Source: an uncultured Clostridia bacterium
GTDB lineage: Bacteria > Bacillota > Clostridia > Christensenellales > DTU072
DNA: 64,000 nucleotides
Direction: 5' to 3'
Assembly: GCA_934274515.1 (NCBI GenBank)
Contig: CAKQTC010000008.1
Location: 1 to 64,000, forward strand
In this document: piece after piece, positions 9,318 to 17,911 of the stretch
Position numbering within the stretch: position 1 is the first letter of the stretch
Layout: every line of letters starts with the position of its first letter
Program-made: the position numbers and the translations under genes
The notes under the pieces: generated by a model
Told to the model about the DNA's origin: nothing
Database searches by the model: none
What the model saw: only the letters and a program-made list of their open reading frames with translations

Positions 9318-10373
9318 ATGAAAATCACGCTTACGAAAAACAAAAAGGAAAAACCCGACTTCACGAAACTCGGTTTCGGTAAATATTTTACCGACCATAT
9401 GCTTGTGATGACGTATTCTGACGGGGCGTGGACCGACCCCGAAATCGTACCTTACCACGATTTCTCTCTCGCTCCTTGTACAAACGTTCTTCACTACGGA
9501 CAAGGTATTTTTGACGGACTTAAAGCCTACAAGACCAAGGAAGGCAAAATTACGATGTTCCGCGCGTACGACAATCTCAATCGTATCAACAAATCCGCAG
9601 AACGGCTTTGTATGCCTACGATAGACGTAGAAAAAGTTATGTCCGGGCTTAAAGAATTGCTTATTCTCGAACAAGACTGGATACCTACCGACCCCGGGAC
9701 CGCGCTCTACATTCGTCCTACCATGATAGCGAACGACAAAGCGTTGGGCGTACACGCGGCGCACAATTACATATTCTTTATCATATTAAGCCCCGTAGGA
9801 AGTTACTATGCGCACGGGCTTGCTCCGACGAAAATTATCATCGAAGAAGAGTACGTACGCGCCCCTATCGGCGGCACGGGCGAAGCAAAATGTATGGGAA
9901 ACTACGCCGCTAGTCTTCTCGCCGGGGAAATCGCCAACAAAAAAGGTTACGATCAGGTTCTTTGGCTTGACGGTAAAGAACACAAATACGTCGAAGAAGT
10001 CGGCGCGATGAACATCTTTTTCGTTATCGACAACGTTGTCATTACTCCCGCTTTGGTCGGTTCGATACTGCACGGCGTCACCAGAAGGAGCGTTATCGAA
10101 GTTCTCCGTAAAGACGGTTACGTTGTGGAAGAGCGTCGTATCTCGGTGGACGAGGTCGTTAAAGCACAGAGAGAAGGCAGGCTTAACGAAGTGTTCGGTT
10201 CGGGTACTGCCGCCGTCATCTCTCCTGTCGGCGTCCTTAACTTCCGCGGCGAAGACCTTGTCGTAAACAACAACGAAATGGGCGAAGTTACCCGTCACGC
10301 TTACGCGCGTATAACGAGCATACAGAACGGCTCCGCTCCCGATGACTTCGGTTGGGTCGTTCCCGTAAACTAA
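9318..10373 (+). CDS. ilvE: branched-chain amino acid aminotransferase
   Basis: PLP-dependent class IV aminotransferase moving amino groups between glutamate and the keto acids of Leu, Ile and Val. Start ATG 9318 (AAAGAGG upstream) is preferred to an in-frame start at 9291. Motifs: HYGQGIFDGLKAYK, the PLP-lysine segment GEAKCMGNYAASL (Lys near residue 190), QVLWLDG, EEVGAMNIFF, and GSGTAAVISPVG for phosphate binding. This is the long, BCAT2-like type (351 residues), not the 300-residue E. coli type. Spaced 34 bases after yigZ, with nadK starting right after its stop. Confidence 0.95.
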   Translation: MKITLTKNKKEKPDFTKLGFGKYFTDHMLVMTYSDGAWTDPEIVPYHDFSLAPCTNVLHYGQGIFDGLKAYKTKEGKITMFRAYDNLNRINKSAERLCMPTIDVEKVMSGLKELLILEQDWIPTDPGTALYIRPTMIANDKALGVHAAHNYIFFIILSPVGSYYAHGLAPTKIIIEEEYVRAPIGGTGEAKCMGNYAASLLAGEIANKKGYDQVLWLDGKEHKYVEEVGAMNIFFVIDNVVITPALVGSILHGVTRRSVIEVLRKDGYVVEERRISVDEVVKAQREGRLNEVFGSGTAAVISPVGVLNFRGEDLVVNNNEMGEVTRHAYARITSIQNGSAPDDFGWVVPVN

Positions 10374-10374
10374 G

Positions 10375-11238
10375 ATGAACGAAAGAATTTTTCTTATATC
10401 GTCTAAAAATTCCGCCGCAGCGCTTTCCCATATCGGGGAAGCGGCGGCTTTTCTTGTTTCAAACGGCATTACCTTACGTTGTTTGCCGGAAAAAAGCAAG
10501 TTTTTTTCCAAATTCGGGATTTTACCTATCGACAAAGCCGAACTTCCTTCCGTTTCCGCGGCGATAGTGTTCGGCGGCGACGGGTCCATACTTAAAACGG
10601 CGGCGGCGTTGCTTGACTACGGCACGCCGATTCTCGGCATTAATATGGGTACGGTCGGTTATCTTGCGGACGTCGAACCGAAAAACTCGTCGGACGCGAT
10701 TAAGAAACTCGTTGACGGCAACTACGCTTCGGAACTTCGTTCCACTCTCGAAGCGGAAATCGGCGGCAAAGTTTTTACCGCGATAAACGAGGCTGTCGTG
10801 CATCGCGGCGCGCTCGGACATATTTTATCCGTAAACGTAAAAATCGACGGGCAGGACGTTGACACCGTTCGAGCGGACGGGATAATCGTATCCACGCCTA
10901 CGGGTTCTACCGCGTACAACTTATCTGCCGGCGGTCCGTTAATCGCGCCGTTATCTCACACGTTCGTACTGACGCCTATTTGCGCTCATTCGCTCACTTC
11001 TCGCCCGATTGTAGTCGGGGACGAAAGCGTTATTACGCTTACGCCGACAAATTTACGCGTGCAATACGGGCTACCTTCTCTCGACGTAGACGGGCAAACG
11101 GTCGCGACCGTACACGAAGGCGAATACGTTTCTCTACGTCTTTCCGAAAAGAAACTTAATCTTGTCCGCACCAACCCGAAAAGTTTTTACAAGACGCTGC
11201 AATCCAAACTCGCCGCGTCGCCGTGGTTACGCAAATGA
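10375..11238 (+). CDS. nadK: NAD kinase
   Basis: Phosphorylates NAD to NADP in the cytoplasm. The family motif is VFGGDGSILKTAAAL (GGDGS near residue 65, usually GGDGT), then GINMGTVGYLADV, and the conserved DGIIVSTPTGSTAYNLSAGG (about 162-181). Length 287 is normal. It begins one base after ilvE ends and its TGA overlaps the next ATG (ATGA), so translation is coupled on both sides. Confidence 0.96.
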   Translation: MNERIFLISSKNSAAALSHIGEAAAFLVSNGITLRCLPEKSKFFSKFGILPIDKAELPSVSAAIVFGGDGSILKTAAALLDYGTPILGINMGTVGYLADVEPKNSSDAIKKLVDGNYASELRSTLEAEIGGKVFTAINEAVVHRGALGHILSVNVKIDGQDVDTVRADGIIVSTPTGSTAYNLSAGGPLIAPLSHTFVLTPICAHSLTSRPIVVGDESVITLTPTNLRVQYGLPSLDVDGQTVATVHEGEYVSLRLSEKKLNLVRTNPKSFYKTLQSKLAASPWLRK

Positions 11239-12515
11239 AAGAGCGTTACGGTTGGTATCGGCTGGATAACTCAGCCATAATGTATCAAATGATACTCACG
11301 CCTGCGGCGCAGAGTTTATTTCGTGTAGGAGTAAAACTCTCCTCGCCTATTTTGCCCGATTATCTGAAAAAAGCGGTACAAAAGGCATTTTTAAGACACA
11401 AACAGTTTCGTTGCGAACTGAAACGCGGCTTTTTCCGCCCGTACCTCGACGAAAACAAACTTCCGTTTATCATCGAACAAGACGACGGCGTTTTGCTTAA
11501 AATGCTTGATTTTTCGCATAACAATCGATATCTTCTTCGTGTGAGTTATTTCAATAATCGCATTTTTATCGACTTTTTCCACGGACTTTGCGACGGTACG
11601 GGGGCTATGGAATTTCTAAAAACCGTGCTATACTACTACTACGTCGAGCAAGGAATTTCTTTCCCTTCCGACAACGTAATGACGCTCGAAACGCCTTTCT
11701 CCGAAGAAGAAACCGAAGACGCATTTGCTAAATATTACGTCAAACCCGAACTCGGCAAAGGAATAAACAGTATGGCGGCAGGGCAGGCGTTCGGTATGCG
11801 CGGTAAAACTTTTTCCGGCACGGGATACGGACTTATTCAAGCAACCGTAGACACAAACAAACTTCTTGCCGCTTCGCGCGCGCGAAACTGCTCGATTACG
11901 GTTTTTCTTACCGCTTTAATGTTTAGTTCGGTATACCGAGCGTGCATAAAGGGTACTCCAAAGCGCAATCTTACGGCATTTATCCCGATAAATTTACGTC
12001 GGCGGTATCCGTCGAAAACGCTTGGCAATTTTACCGTTTTCGCAAAAATAATCCTACCGCTCGATTCTCCTATGGATTTTGAAAGTTTAATTCCCATCGT
12101 AAAAGACCTTATGGAAAAGCAACTGACGAAAGAAGAACTCGATCTGAAAACGGGGTTTACTTCGCTTATGTCGAAGATGCCGCTTTTCAAATTTATGCCG
12201 CTTTTTATCAAGGGCTATCTTTCTCGTACCGGGCGTAAATTCGCAAAGCCGAAACAAACGTTTATTTTATCGAACTTAGGAAAAATCGAACTTGGCGAAA
12301 ATCCGTACGTTGACGAGTTTTTGTTTAATCTAAACTGCAACAAAAAAACGCCCGACAACATAGGTGTGGTAAGTTACGGCGACAAGACGGTCATTTCTTT
12401 TACGCGCAAACTTGTTTCCACCGAAGTAGAGCGAATTTTCTGCACGGATTTGTCTATGCTTTGCGGTGGCGCGACGGTTATTTCTAATTTTAGGGAGGAG
12501 TGCGATGCGTTGTGA
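11235..12515 (+). CDS. acyltransferase-like protein (alcohol acetyltransferase/condensation fold)
   Basis: About 426 residues, start at the ATGA overlap with nadK. A motif FFHGLCDGTGAMEF (about residues 115-128) matches the HxxxDG active-site pattern of the alcohol acetyltransferase, condensation and CoA-acyltransferase superfamily, and the layout (N- and C-terminal halves, NLRRRYPSKTLGNF near 255 resembling the DFGW region) agrees. Substrate unknown. It overlaps by 11 bases a DUF6320 membrane protein; I recall these two families being adjacent in many Firmicutes, which suggests a joint role, perhaps acylation of a lipid or surface molecule (inference). It sits in an operon of core metabolic genes. 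Confidence 0.7.
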   Translation: MKERYGWYRLDNSAIMYQMILTPAAQSLFRVGVKLSSPILPDYLKKAVQKAFLRHKQFRCELKRGFFRPYLDENKLPFIIEQDDGVLLKMLDFSHNNRYLLRVSYFNNRIFIDFFHGLCDGTGAMEFLKTVLYYYYVEQGISFPSDNVMTLETPFSEEETEDAFAKYYVKPELGKGINSMAAGQAFGMRGKTFSGTGYGLIQATVDTNKLLAASRARNCSITVFLTALMFSSVYRACIKGTPKRNLTAFIPINLRRRYPSKTLGNFTVFAKIILPLDSPMDFESLIPIVKDLMEKQLTKEELDLKTGFTSLMSKMPLFKFMPLFIKGYLSRTGRKFAKPKQTFILSNLGKIELGENPYVDEFLFNLNCNKKTPDNIGVVSYGDKTVISFTRKLVSTEVERIFCTDLSMLCGGATVISNFREECDAL

Positions 12516-13158
12516 AAAATGTAACGTCGAGATAGGCTGCAAAGCCGATGTTTGTCCGCTATGCCACACGCCCGTTAAGTCTGACGGCGAGGTCGCGTTC
12601 CCTACTCCTGCGACTAAGCGTATCATCATCGAAAAATTAAAATTTGCGTACATTATCGTCGCGATTATCGTCAACATTATTACCGTCACCCTAAATTTTG
12701 TGCTTGACAGGAACACGTTGTGGTGTTTTCCCGTTCTTATCTCTTTTATTTACGTTTATTATTTCATAAGCGTAACCGTGGTCGCTAAACGCGGGTTACA
12801 CAAACGAATTTTGGGGCAAACGCTGATGCTGACGGTTGTTTTTGCCGTTATAAAACTCGCAATCGGGGGCAATCACTGGATTTTTATTACGTGGTTGCCG
12901 GCGGTGTACATCGTAAGCGACATCATAATGCTGATTTTCGTGTTCAAAAAAAAGCAAGAATCGTCGAAATATATAGCAACGCTTTTGCTTTTATGTTTGT
13001 TCGGCGCAATACCTTGCATAAGCGCGTACGCGTTTAACTTGTCCGTTAAAATTCCGTCGATTGTAGCGACGTCGTTTAGCGCGCTTATATTTGTCGTAAC
13101 CCTTTGCACTCACTTCAAAATGATTAAACAAGAATTAAAGAAGGTATTTCACCTATAA
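12505..13158 (+). CDS. DUF6320 membrane protein with N-terminal zinc ribbon
   Basis: 217 residues. A zinc ribbon opens the protein (MRCEKCNVEIGCKADVCPLC; CxxC...CxxC, residues 3-20), then about six hydrophobic helices fill the rest. This matches DUF6320. ATG 12505 is chosen because GGGAGGAG precedes it; an upstream in-frame start at 12466 lies in the preceding gene. Overlap with the acyltransferase-like gene implies co-production. Function unknown; partner or membrane anchor of the acyltransferase is inference. Confidence 0.75.
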   Translation: MRCEKCNVEIGCKADVCPLCHTPVKSDGEVAFPTPATKRIIIEKLKFAYIIVAIIVNIITVTLNFVLDRNTLWCFPVLISFIYVYYFISVTVVAKRGLHKRILGQTLMLTVVFAVIKLAIGGNHWIFITWLPAVYIVSDIIMLIFVFKKKQESSKYIATLLLLCLFGAIPCISAYAFNLSVKIPSIVATSFSALIFVVTLCTHFKMIKQELKKVFHL

Positions 13159-13188
13159 TTTTTTCTCACTTTTACGCCGTTGCTCGAA

Positions 13189-13200
13189 TATAATTAACCG
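13189..13200 (+). promoter_or_regulatory. TATAAT box 6 bases before the glmM start (possible leaderless mRNA)
   Basis: TATAAT at 13189-13194 is followed by six bases (TAACCG) and then the ATG. No ribosome site is present. Transcription would start on or beside the A of ATG. No good -35 box is visible. Confidence 0.4.
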
Positions 13201-14478
13201 ATGACTTATTTCGGTACTGACGGTATTCGCAAAAACGGCGATTTTTTTACTTCGGAATTTCTCGAAAAGGTTGCGGACGCGACGTCCGCTCTGCCCGACT
13301 GCTCCTTCGTCGCAGTCGGGCGCGATACTCGAAAAAGCGGTCGGTTCATTGCAGACGTGCTTACTACGGCGTTACAAAAACGCGGAGTTTCCGTTGCTGC
13401 GCTCGGAATCGTTCCTTCGCCGTGTCTTGCTCTATGCACCGCAAAACTCGGTTGCGACTACGGCATAATGATTACCGCCAGCCACAATCCGCCCGATTAT
13501 AACGGTATAAAATTCTTCTCCCGCACAGGCGCGAAAATAAATCGCGATACCGAAAAATTAATAGAAAGATATATAATCGAACCGCAGAGTTCCATTAAAA
13601 AAAGCGGAAAAATAATTTATCCCGACGCGACAGAGATTTACCTTAACCACGCAAAAATCGTACCTACGTTAAATAATGCGAGAATTCTTCTCGATTGCGC
13701 CTACGGCGCGGCGAGCGGCTTTGCCGCATCCGTTTTCCGCGCCGCAGGCGCGCGCGTCGTCGCATACTGCGACGACCAAGCCGCAGGTGAGAAAATAAAT
13801 CTCAACTGCGGCTCCGCTCACGCGAAATTGCTATCGTCCCTTTCTTCGGAGTTTGACTTTGCCTTTTCTTTCGATGGCGACGCAGACCGCGTAATCGGCG
13901 TCAAAAACGGCGTCGTTTACGACGGCGACCATTTGCTTTTCTGTTTATCCAAACTGATGAATGAAAAAGGTCAACTCGCTAATTCCGCCGTTTGTGGTAC
14001 CGTAATGACGAATATGGGAGTCGAAAGAGCCTATAACAATGCAAAAATCAAATTAATTCGTTGCCCTGTCGGCGACAGAGAAGTCTTCCTTAATATGCAG
14101 GAGCAATGCTTGAACGCAGGCGGAGAAAAAAGCGGACACATTATTCTTTCCGACGTTCTCAACACGGGCGACGGGATTATGACAGCGTTAATTACCGCCG
14201 CAATAAACGTCAAATACCCTATCGAAGCACTGGATACCGTTGTCGAATGTCCGTCGTTTTCATCCGAACTTTCGGTCACCGCCGCGCAAGCGCGCGCTTT
14301 TTACGACAAATACGGCGATGGCATTTTCGAGGCGAAAAACGGTGTTCGCTATGTCGTTCGATTAAGCGGAACCGAGCCGAAAATTCGCTTATTAACAGAA
14401 TCCGAAGACGCGACGCTCGCTCGAAAATCTCTCGAAAAGATTAAAAATTACGTTGCGGAGTTTGTCTATGATTATTAA
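13201..14478 (+). CDS. glmM: phosphoglucosamine mutase
   Basis: Converts glucosamine-6-phosphate to glucosamine-1-phosphate for UDP-GlcNAc and peptidoglycan synthesis. Alpha-D-phosphohexomutase motifs: YFGTDGIR at the N-terminus, active serine in ITASHNPPDYNGIKF (near residue 94), Mg2+ loop SFDGDADRVIGV (about 223-234), sugar loop NAGGEKSGHII (about 303-313), phosphate loop RLSGTEPKIR (about 388-397). At 425 residues it is 20-25 shorter than usual GlmM. The direct overlap with a GlmU-type gene supports GlmM over other hexomutases. The start lacks a ribosome site; see the TATAAT box before it. Confidence 0.93.
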   Translation: MTYFGTDGIRKNGDFFTSEFLEKVADATSALPDCSFVAVGRDTRKSGRFIADVLTTALQKRGVSVAALGIVPSPCLALCTAKLGCDYGIMITASHNPPDYNGIKFFSRTGAKINRDTEKLIERYIIEPQSSIKKSGKIIYPDATEIYLNHAKIVPTLNNARILLDCAYGAASGFAASVFRAAGARVVAYCDDQAAGEKINLNCGSAHAKLLSSLSSEFDFAFSFDGDADRVIGVKNGVVYDGDHLLFCLSKLMNEKGQLANSAVCGTVMTNMGVERAYNNAKIKLIRCPVGDREVFLNMQEQCLNAGGEKSGHIILSDVLNTGDGIMTALITAAINVKYPIEALDTVVECPSFSSELSVTAAQARAFYDKYGDGIFEAKNGVRYVVRLSGTEPKIRLLTESEDATLARKSLEKIKNYVAEFVYDY

Positions 14479-15454
14479 CCGTATCGTAAAAAACGTATTC
14501 CCCGTTTCTTTATTCGGTTTATCTATTGCCGAGGTACAAAATCGCAGTCTAAACGCAAGAGATATTTCGGACTTTTCCGAAGCGATAGAAAACGACGGCG
14601 TGTTGTGCGTTATTTACGACGATATGCCGCTAATAACGGACAAAATCCTCTTGTCGTTAGCAAAAATTTGCATTGCGGAAAACTGCGGTTTTTCGTTAAA
14701 CAACGGATTCATTGCAAAAAGCGGTTTCTGCGGCACCTTACGTTGTTGCGAATCGGTGGAAACCGAGGTTTTTATTCCCGAAAAAATTTCATTTTTTAAC
14801 GCCGAGTTGCAAAAAAGAATTAACGCTTTACACGCAAAAAACGGAGTCGTTATCGAAGACGCGCGCTCTACTTTTATTGATTTTACCGCAAAAATTTGCG
14901 CAAAAGCGGTGCTTAAACCGTTCGTAACCGTGACGGGCGACTCCTACATCGGTAAAAATACGGTCGTCGGGCAAAATTCCGTTATACATAACTCGCGAAT
15001 AGGCGACGATTGCGTCGTTCGTTCTTCCACAATAGAAAATTCTACCGTCGGCGACCGCTCCGCCATAGGTCCGTATGCGTATCTGAGAAACGGCGCGCGC
15101 GTAGGCAAAGATTGCCGCGTCGGAGATTTCGTTGAGATTAAAAACAGTACTCTCTTCGACGGCGTTAAAGCCGCGCATTTAAGTTATATAGGCGATGCCG
15201 AAATAGGTAGCGGCACAAACGTCGGTTGCGGCACCGTCTTTTGCAACTACGACGGTAAAAAGAAACATCGTACCGTTGTAGGGCAACGCGTCTTTATCGG
15301 AGCAAATACTAACTTAGTCGCGCCGATTTCAGTAGGCGACGGCGCATTTATCGCCGCCGGCAGCACCGTGACTCATTCCGTAGACGACAATGCTTTCGTC
15401 ATCGCCCGTTCTCGACAAATAACAAAATCATTCACGCGACGAATATTCCCTTAA
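14468..15454 (+). CDS. reduced GlmU: acetyltransferase with remnant uridylyltransferase domain
   Basis: 328 residues against about 455 for bifunctional GlmU. The C-terminal left-handed beta-helix (from about residue 145) is complete: YLRNGARVGKDCRVGDFVEI, catalytic-His segment KAAHLSYIGDAEIG, CNYDG, and FIGANTNLVAPISVG, so acetyl transfer to glucosamine-1-phosphate should work. The N-terminal 140 residues keep only pieces of the pyrophosphorylase: YDDMPLITDKIL resembles GDxPLI and FFNAELQKRIN resembles the end of that domain, but the LAAGxGTRM nucleotide loop and most of the fold are absent. A separate uridylyltransferase must finish UDP-GlcNAc. ATG 14468 (GCGGAG upstream) lies inside the end of glmM; the two are coupled. 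Confidence 0.85.
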   Translation: MIINRIVKNVFPVSLFGLSIAEVQNRSLNARDISDFSEAIENDGVLCVIYDDMPLITDKILLSLAKICIAENCGFSLNNGFIAKSGFCGTLRCCESVETEVFIPEKISFFNAELQKRINALHAKNGVVIEDARSTFIDFTAKICAKAVLKPFVTVTGDSYIGKNTVVGQNSVIHNSRIGDDCVVRSSTIENSTVGDRSAIGPYAYLRNGARVGKDCRVGDFVEIKNSTLFDGVKAAHLSYIGDAEIGSGTNVGCGTVFCNYDGKKKHRTVVGQRVFIGANTNLVAPISVGDGAFIAAGSTVTHSVDDNAFVIARSRQITKSFTRRIFP

Positions 15455-15492
15455 AAAACAAATCCGTCCGCGTGTATACGCTTGAAAATGCG

Positions 15493-15525
15493 AACGCCGC
15501 GTCGGCGAAACGCCGACGCGGCGTT
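15493..15525. terminator. very stable hairpin between convergent genes
   Basis: A perfect 15-bp stem (AACGCCGCGTCGGCG and its complement) with a 3-base loop, halfway between the ends of glmU and mnmG. No T-run on either side, so it may stop polymerase by stability alone or protect 3' ends. Confidence 0.6.
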
Positions 15526-15542
15526 GACGTAATACGTTATAC

Positions 15543-17390
15543 TTATTTACGGTTTTCCAAATATATCATCAAAACGACTACGTCGGCAGGGTTTACTCCG
15601 CTTATTCTCGACGCTTGCGCAAGATTTATAGGGCGAATTTCTTTGAGTTTTTCTCTCGCTTCCAATCTCAACCCTTCTATCGAGTCATAATCGGCGTCCG
15701 CAGGCAAAACTCGTTTCTCCATTTTTCGCATTTCCCTTATCGCTTGCTCCTGCTTTGCCAAATACCCGGCGTATTTTATCTCCGTTTCTACCTGTTTAAG
15801 CAAAAATCCGTATTCGCTAAACTTCTCGTCTATCTCGATGAGTGCGTCGCTGTCTAAGCGTGACCGCCGCAAAATTTCTTCTCCGCTTATTCCTCTTTCC
15901 GGCACGGGTTCTTCCCGTTTTTTAAACGCTTTTCTCACACGTTCGGCATTATAATGCCTTTTTAGTTCGACGGACAGTTCTTCCTTTTTACGCTTTTTCT
16001 CTAAAAATTTTGCATATCGTTCGTCGTCTACAAGTCCTATCTCCCGACCTATTTCGGTAAGACGCATATCGGCATTGTCTTGCCTTAATTTAAGTCTGTA
16101 CTCCGCTCTCGAAGTCATCATTCGGTACGGTTCTTCCGTGCCTTTCGTCACTAAATCGTCCACAAGCACCCCTATGTACGAATTGTCGCGCGTAAGTACG
16201 AGTTCTTCCTTGCCTTCCAAAAACAACGCGGCGTTTATCCCTGCGAGCAAACCTTGGCCCCCGGCCTCTTCGTATCCGCTGCTGCCGTTTATCTGCCCGG
16301 CGCAATAAAGCCCTTTGACAAGTTTCGTTCCGAGCGTCGGCAACAACGCTTTCGGGTCAATACAATCGTATTCTATCGCATAACCGTAACGCATTATTTT
16401 GGCGTTTTCCATTCCCGCTACGCTATGCAACATTTTTTCCTGTACGTCGAACGGCAACGACGTGGAAAGTCCTTGAACATACATTTCGTCGTTGTCTTCC
16501 CCTTCCGGTTCGACAAATATTTGGTGCCTGTCCTTATCGGCAAACCGTACGACTTTCGTTTCTATCGACGGGCAATACCTCGGTCCCGTACTCGTTATCG
16601 TCCCGTTATACAACGGACTCCTATCAAGATTGTCCAGTATTATTTTGTGCGTCGTCGGGTTCGTATACGTAAGATAACACACTTCGTCGTTCTTCACTTT
16701 GTTTTCCGTCATTTCGCTAAACGGATAAATCCCTTCGTCGCCTTTTTGCACCGTCATCTTGGAAAAATCCAAACTTTCCCTTAATACACGCATAGGCGTG
16801 CCTGTCTTAAATCGCCGTATCGGGAAACCTTTTTCCGCTAAAAAGGAGCCTAAACTCTCCGCATTCTGATAGCCGCTGGGTCCGCATTTTTTGCTGTATT
16901 CACCGATTATTATTCTACTGTCGAGGTACACGCCGCAAGCAAGCACGACGGTTTTTGCCTTGTATTCGTCGCCTACGGCTGTTTTTAATCCGGTCACGAA
17001 TCCGTTTTCAAACCCGACTTCCGTCACTTCGCCTTCAATTATATCGAGGTTTTCCTGCCGTTCCAAACGGTGTTTCATAAGGCGGTGATATTTATCCTTA
17101 TCGACTTGGTTTCTCAATGAGTGAACCGCCGCGCCGTTGCCTAAATTAAGCATACGGGTTTGGATAGTCGCTTGATCTGCGACTATACCCATTTGTCCGC
17201 CGAGCGCGTCTATTTCGCGCACGATATGCCCTTTTGCCGTACCGCCGATGTTCGGGTTACACGGCATAAAGCCCAACGCGTTTAGCGTTAGGCTTATAAG
17301 CAAAGTTTTATGACCTTTTTTCGCCAAAGCGAACGCGCTTTCTATTCCTGCGTGTCCGCCGCCGACGACTATGGCTTCGTATTCTTTCAT
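15543..17390 (-). CDS. mnmG: tRNA uridine-5-carboxymethylaminomethyl modification enzyme MnmG
   Basis: FAD enzyme that works with MnmE to modify the wobble uridine of several tRNAs. FAD loop VVGGGHAGIE (residues 8-17), family signatures GCNPNIGGxxK-like PCNPNIGGTAKGH, HSLRNQVDKDKYH, SRIIIGEYS, RYCPSIETK (about 271-279) and GQINGSSGYEEAGGQGL (about 367-383), plus the C-terminal helical region for MnmE binding. Length 615 is normal. Its ATG overlaps the yqeY stop (TAATG), so the two are coupled; mnmE is not in the window. Confidence 0.97.
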   Translation of the reverse strand: MKEYEAIVVGGGHAGIESAFALAKKGHKTLLISLTLNALGFMPCNPNIGGTAKGHIVREIDALGGQMGIVADQATIQTRMLNLGNGAAVHSLRNQVDKDKYHRLMKHRLERQENLDIIEGEVTEVGFENGFVTGLKTAVGDEYKAKTVVLACGVYLDSRIIIGEYSKKCGPSGYQNAESLGSFLAEKGFPIRRFKTGTPMRVLRESLDFSKMTVQKGDEGIYPFSEMTENKVKNDEVCYLTYTNPTTHKIILDNLDRSPLYNGTITSTGPRYCPSIETKVVRFADKDRHQIFVEPEGEDNDEMYVQGLSTSLPFDVQEKMLHSVAGMENAKIMRYGYAIEYDCIDPKALLPTLGTKLVKGLYCAGQINGSSGYEEAGGQGLLAGINAALFLEGKEELVLTRDNSYIGVLVDDLVTKGTEEPYRMMTSRAEYRLKLRQDNADMRLTEIGREIGLVDDERYAKFLEKKRKKEELSVELKRHYNAERVRKAFKKREEPVPERGISGEEILRRSRLDSDALIEIDEKFSEYGFLLKQVETEIKYAGYLAKQEQAIREMRKMEKRVLPADADYDSIEGLRLEAREKLKEIRPINLAQASRISGVNPADVVVLMIYLENRK

Positions 17391-17833
17391 TATTTATTCG
17401 CGAGATGTTTTTCCACAAGCCCGTTTACGAGCGATTTATCGAACTTTCCGGCTATTTTAGGCATAACCGCCTTAATTATCATACCTTTGGTTCTCGGAGA
17501 TGCGTCCGCAAAAGTATCCGCTTCTTCGATTATTTTAAGCACTTCTTCTTCGGTAAGTTGTTTCGGAAGATATTTGGTCAAAATTTCGATTTTTTTTGCC
17601 GCTTCTTCCGCTTTGTCTTTCGCTTTATCTTTGCAAAATTCGATAACTTCCTTTTGCACTTTGATTTCCTTTGTTATTCCTTCGATGACTTCTCCGTCGC
17701 CGACAACGTGTCCCGCTTCGGATTTTTCTCTTTTCAATATATCTGCTATTATCGCTTCCAACGCGTCCTTAGTGGCGTGGTCGCCGACTTTTCTCGCGTT
17801 CATAAAATCGCTTCTTATTACGTCTTTAAGCAT
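17390..17833 (-). CDS. yqeY: GatB/YqeY domain protein
   Basis: 147-residue YqeY-family protein, related to the tail domain of GatB of tRNA-dependent amidotransferase and thought to bind tRNA. Seen: an N-terminal helical half (DFMNARKVGDHATKDALE) and the YqeY tail motif YLPKQLTEEEVLKII (about 90-104) with KGMIIKAVMPKIAGK near 117-131. Usual length. It lies between ileS and mnmG in a translation-themed minus-strand block. Confidence 0.93.
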   Translation of the reverse strand: MLKDVIRSDFMNARKVGDHATKDALEAIIADILKREKSEAGHVVGDGEVIEGITKEIKVQKEVIEFCKDKAKDKAEEAAKKIEILTKYLPKQLTEEEVLKIIEEADTFADASPRTKGMIIKAVMPKIAGKFDKSLVNGLVEKHLANK

Positions 17834-17866
17834 TTTTCTCTCCGTTTTTATCGTTTTTTGTTTTTC

Positions 17867-17902
17867 GCCCGTAAAAAATCGTTTTCGTATTTTACGGGCG
17901 CA
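17867..17902. terminator. hairpin between ileS and yqeY
   Basis: CGCCCGTAAAA pairs with TTTTACGGGCG around a loop of about 14 bases. No clear T-run follows on the minus strand, so partial termination or mRNA processing between the two genes is all that can be said. Confidence 0.4.
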
Positions 17903-17911
17903 ATTTTGTTT

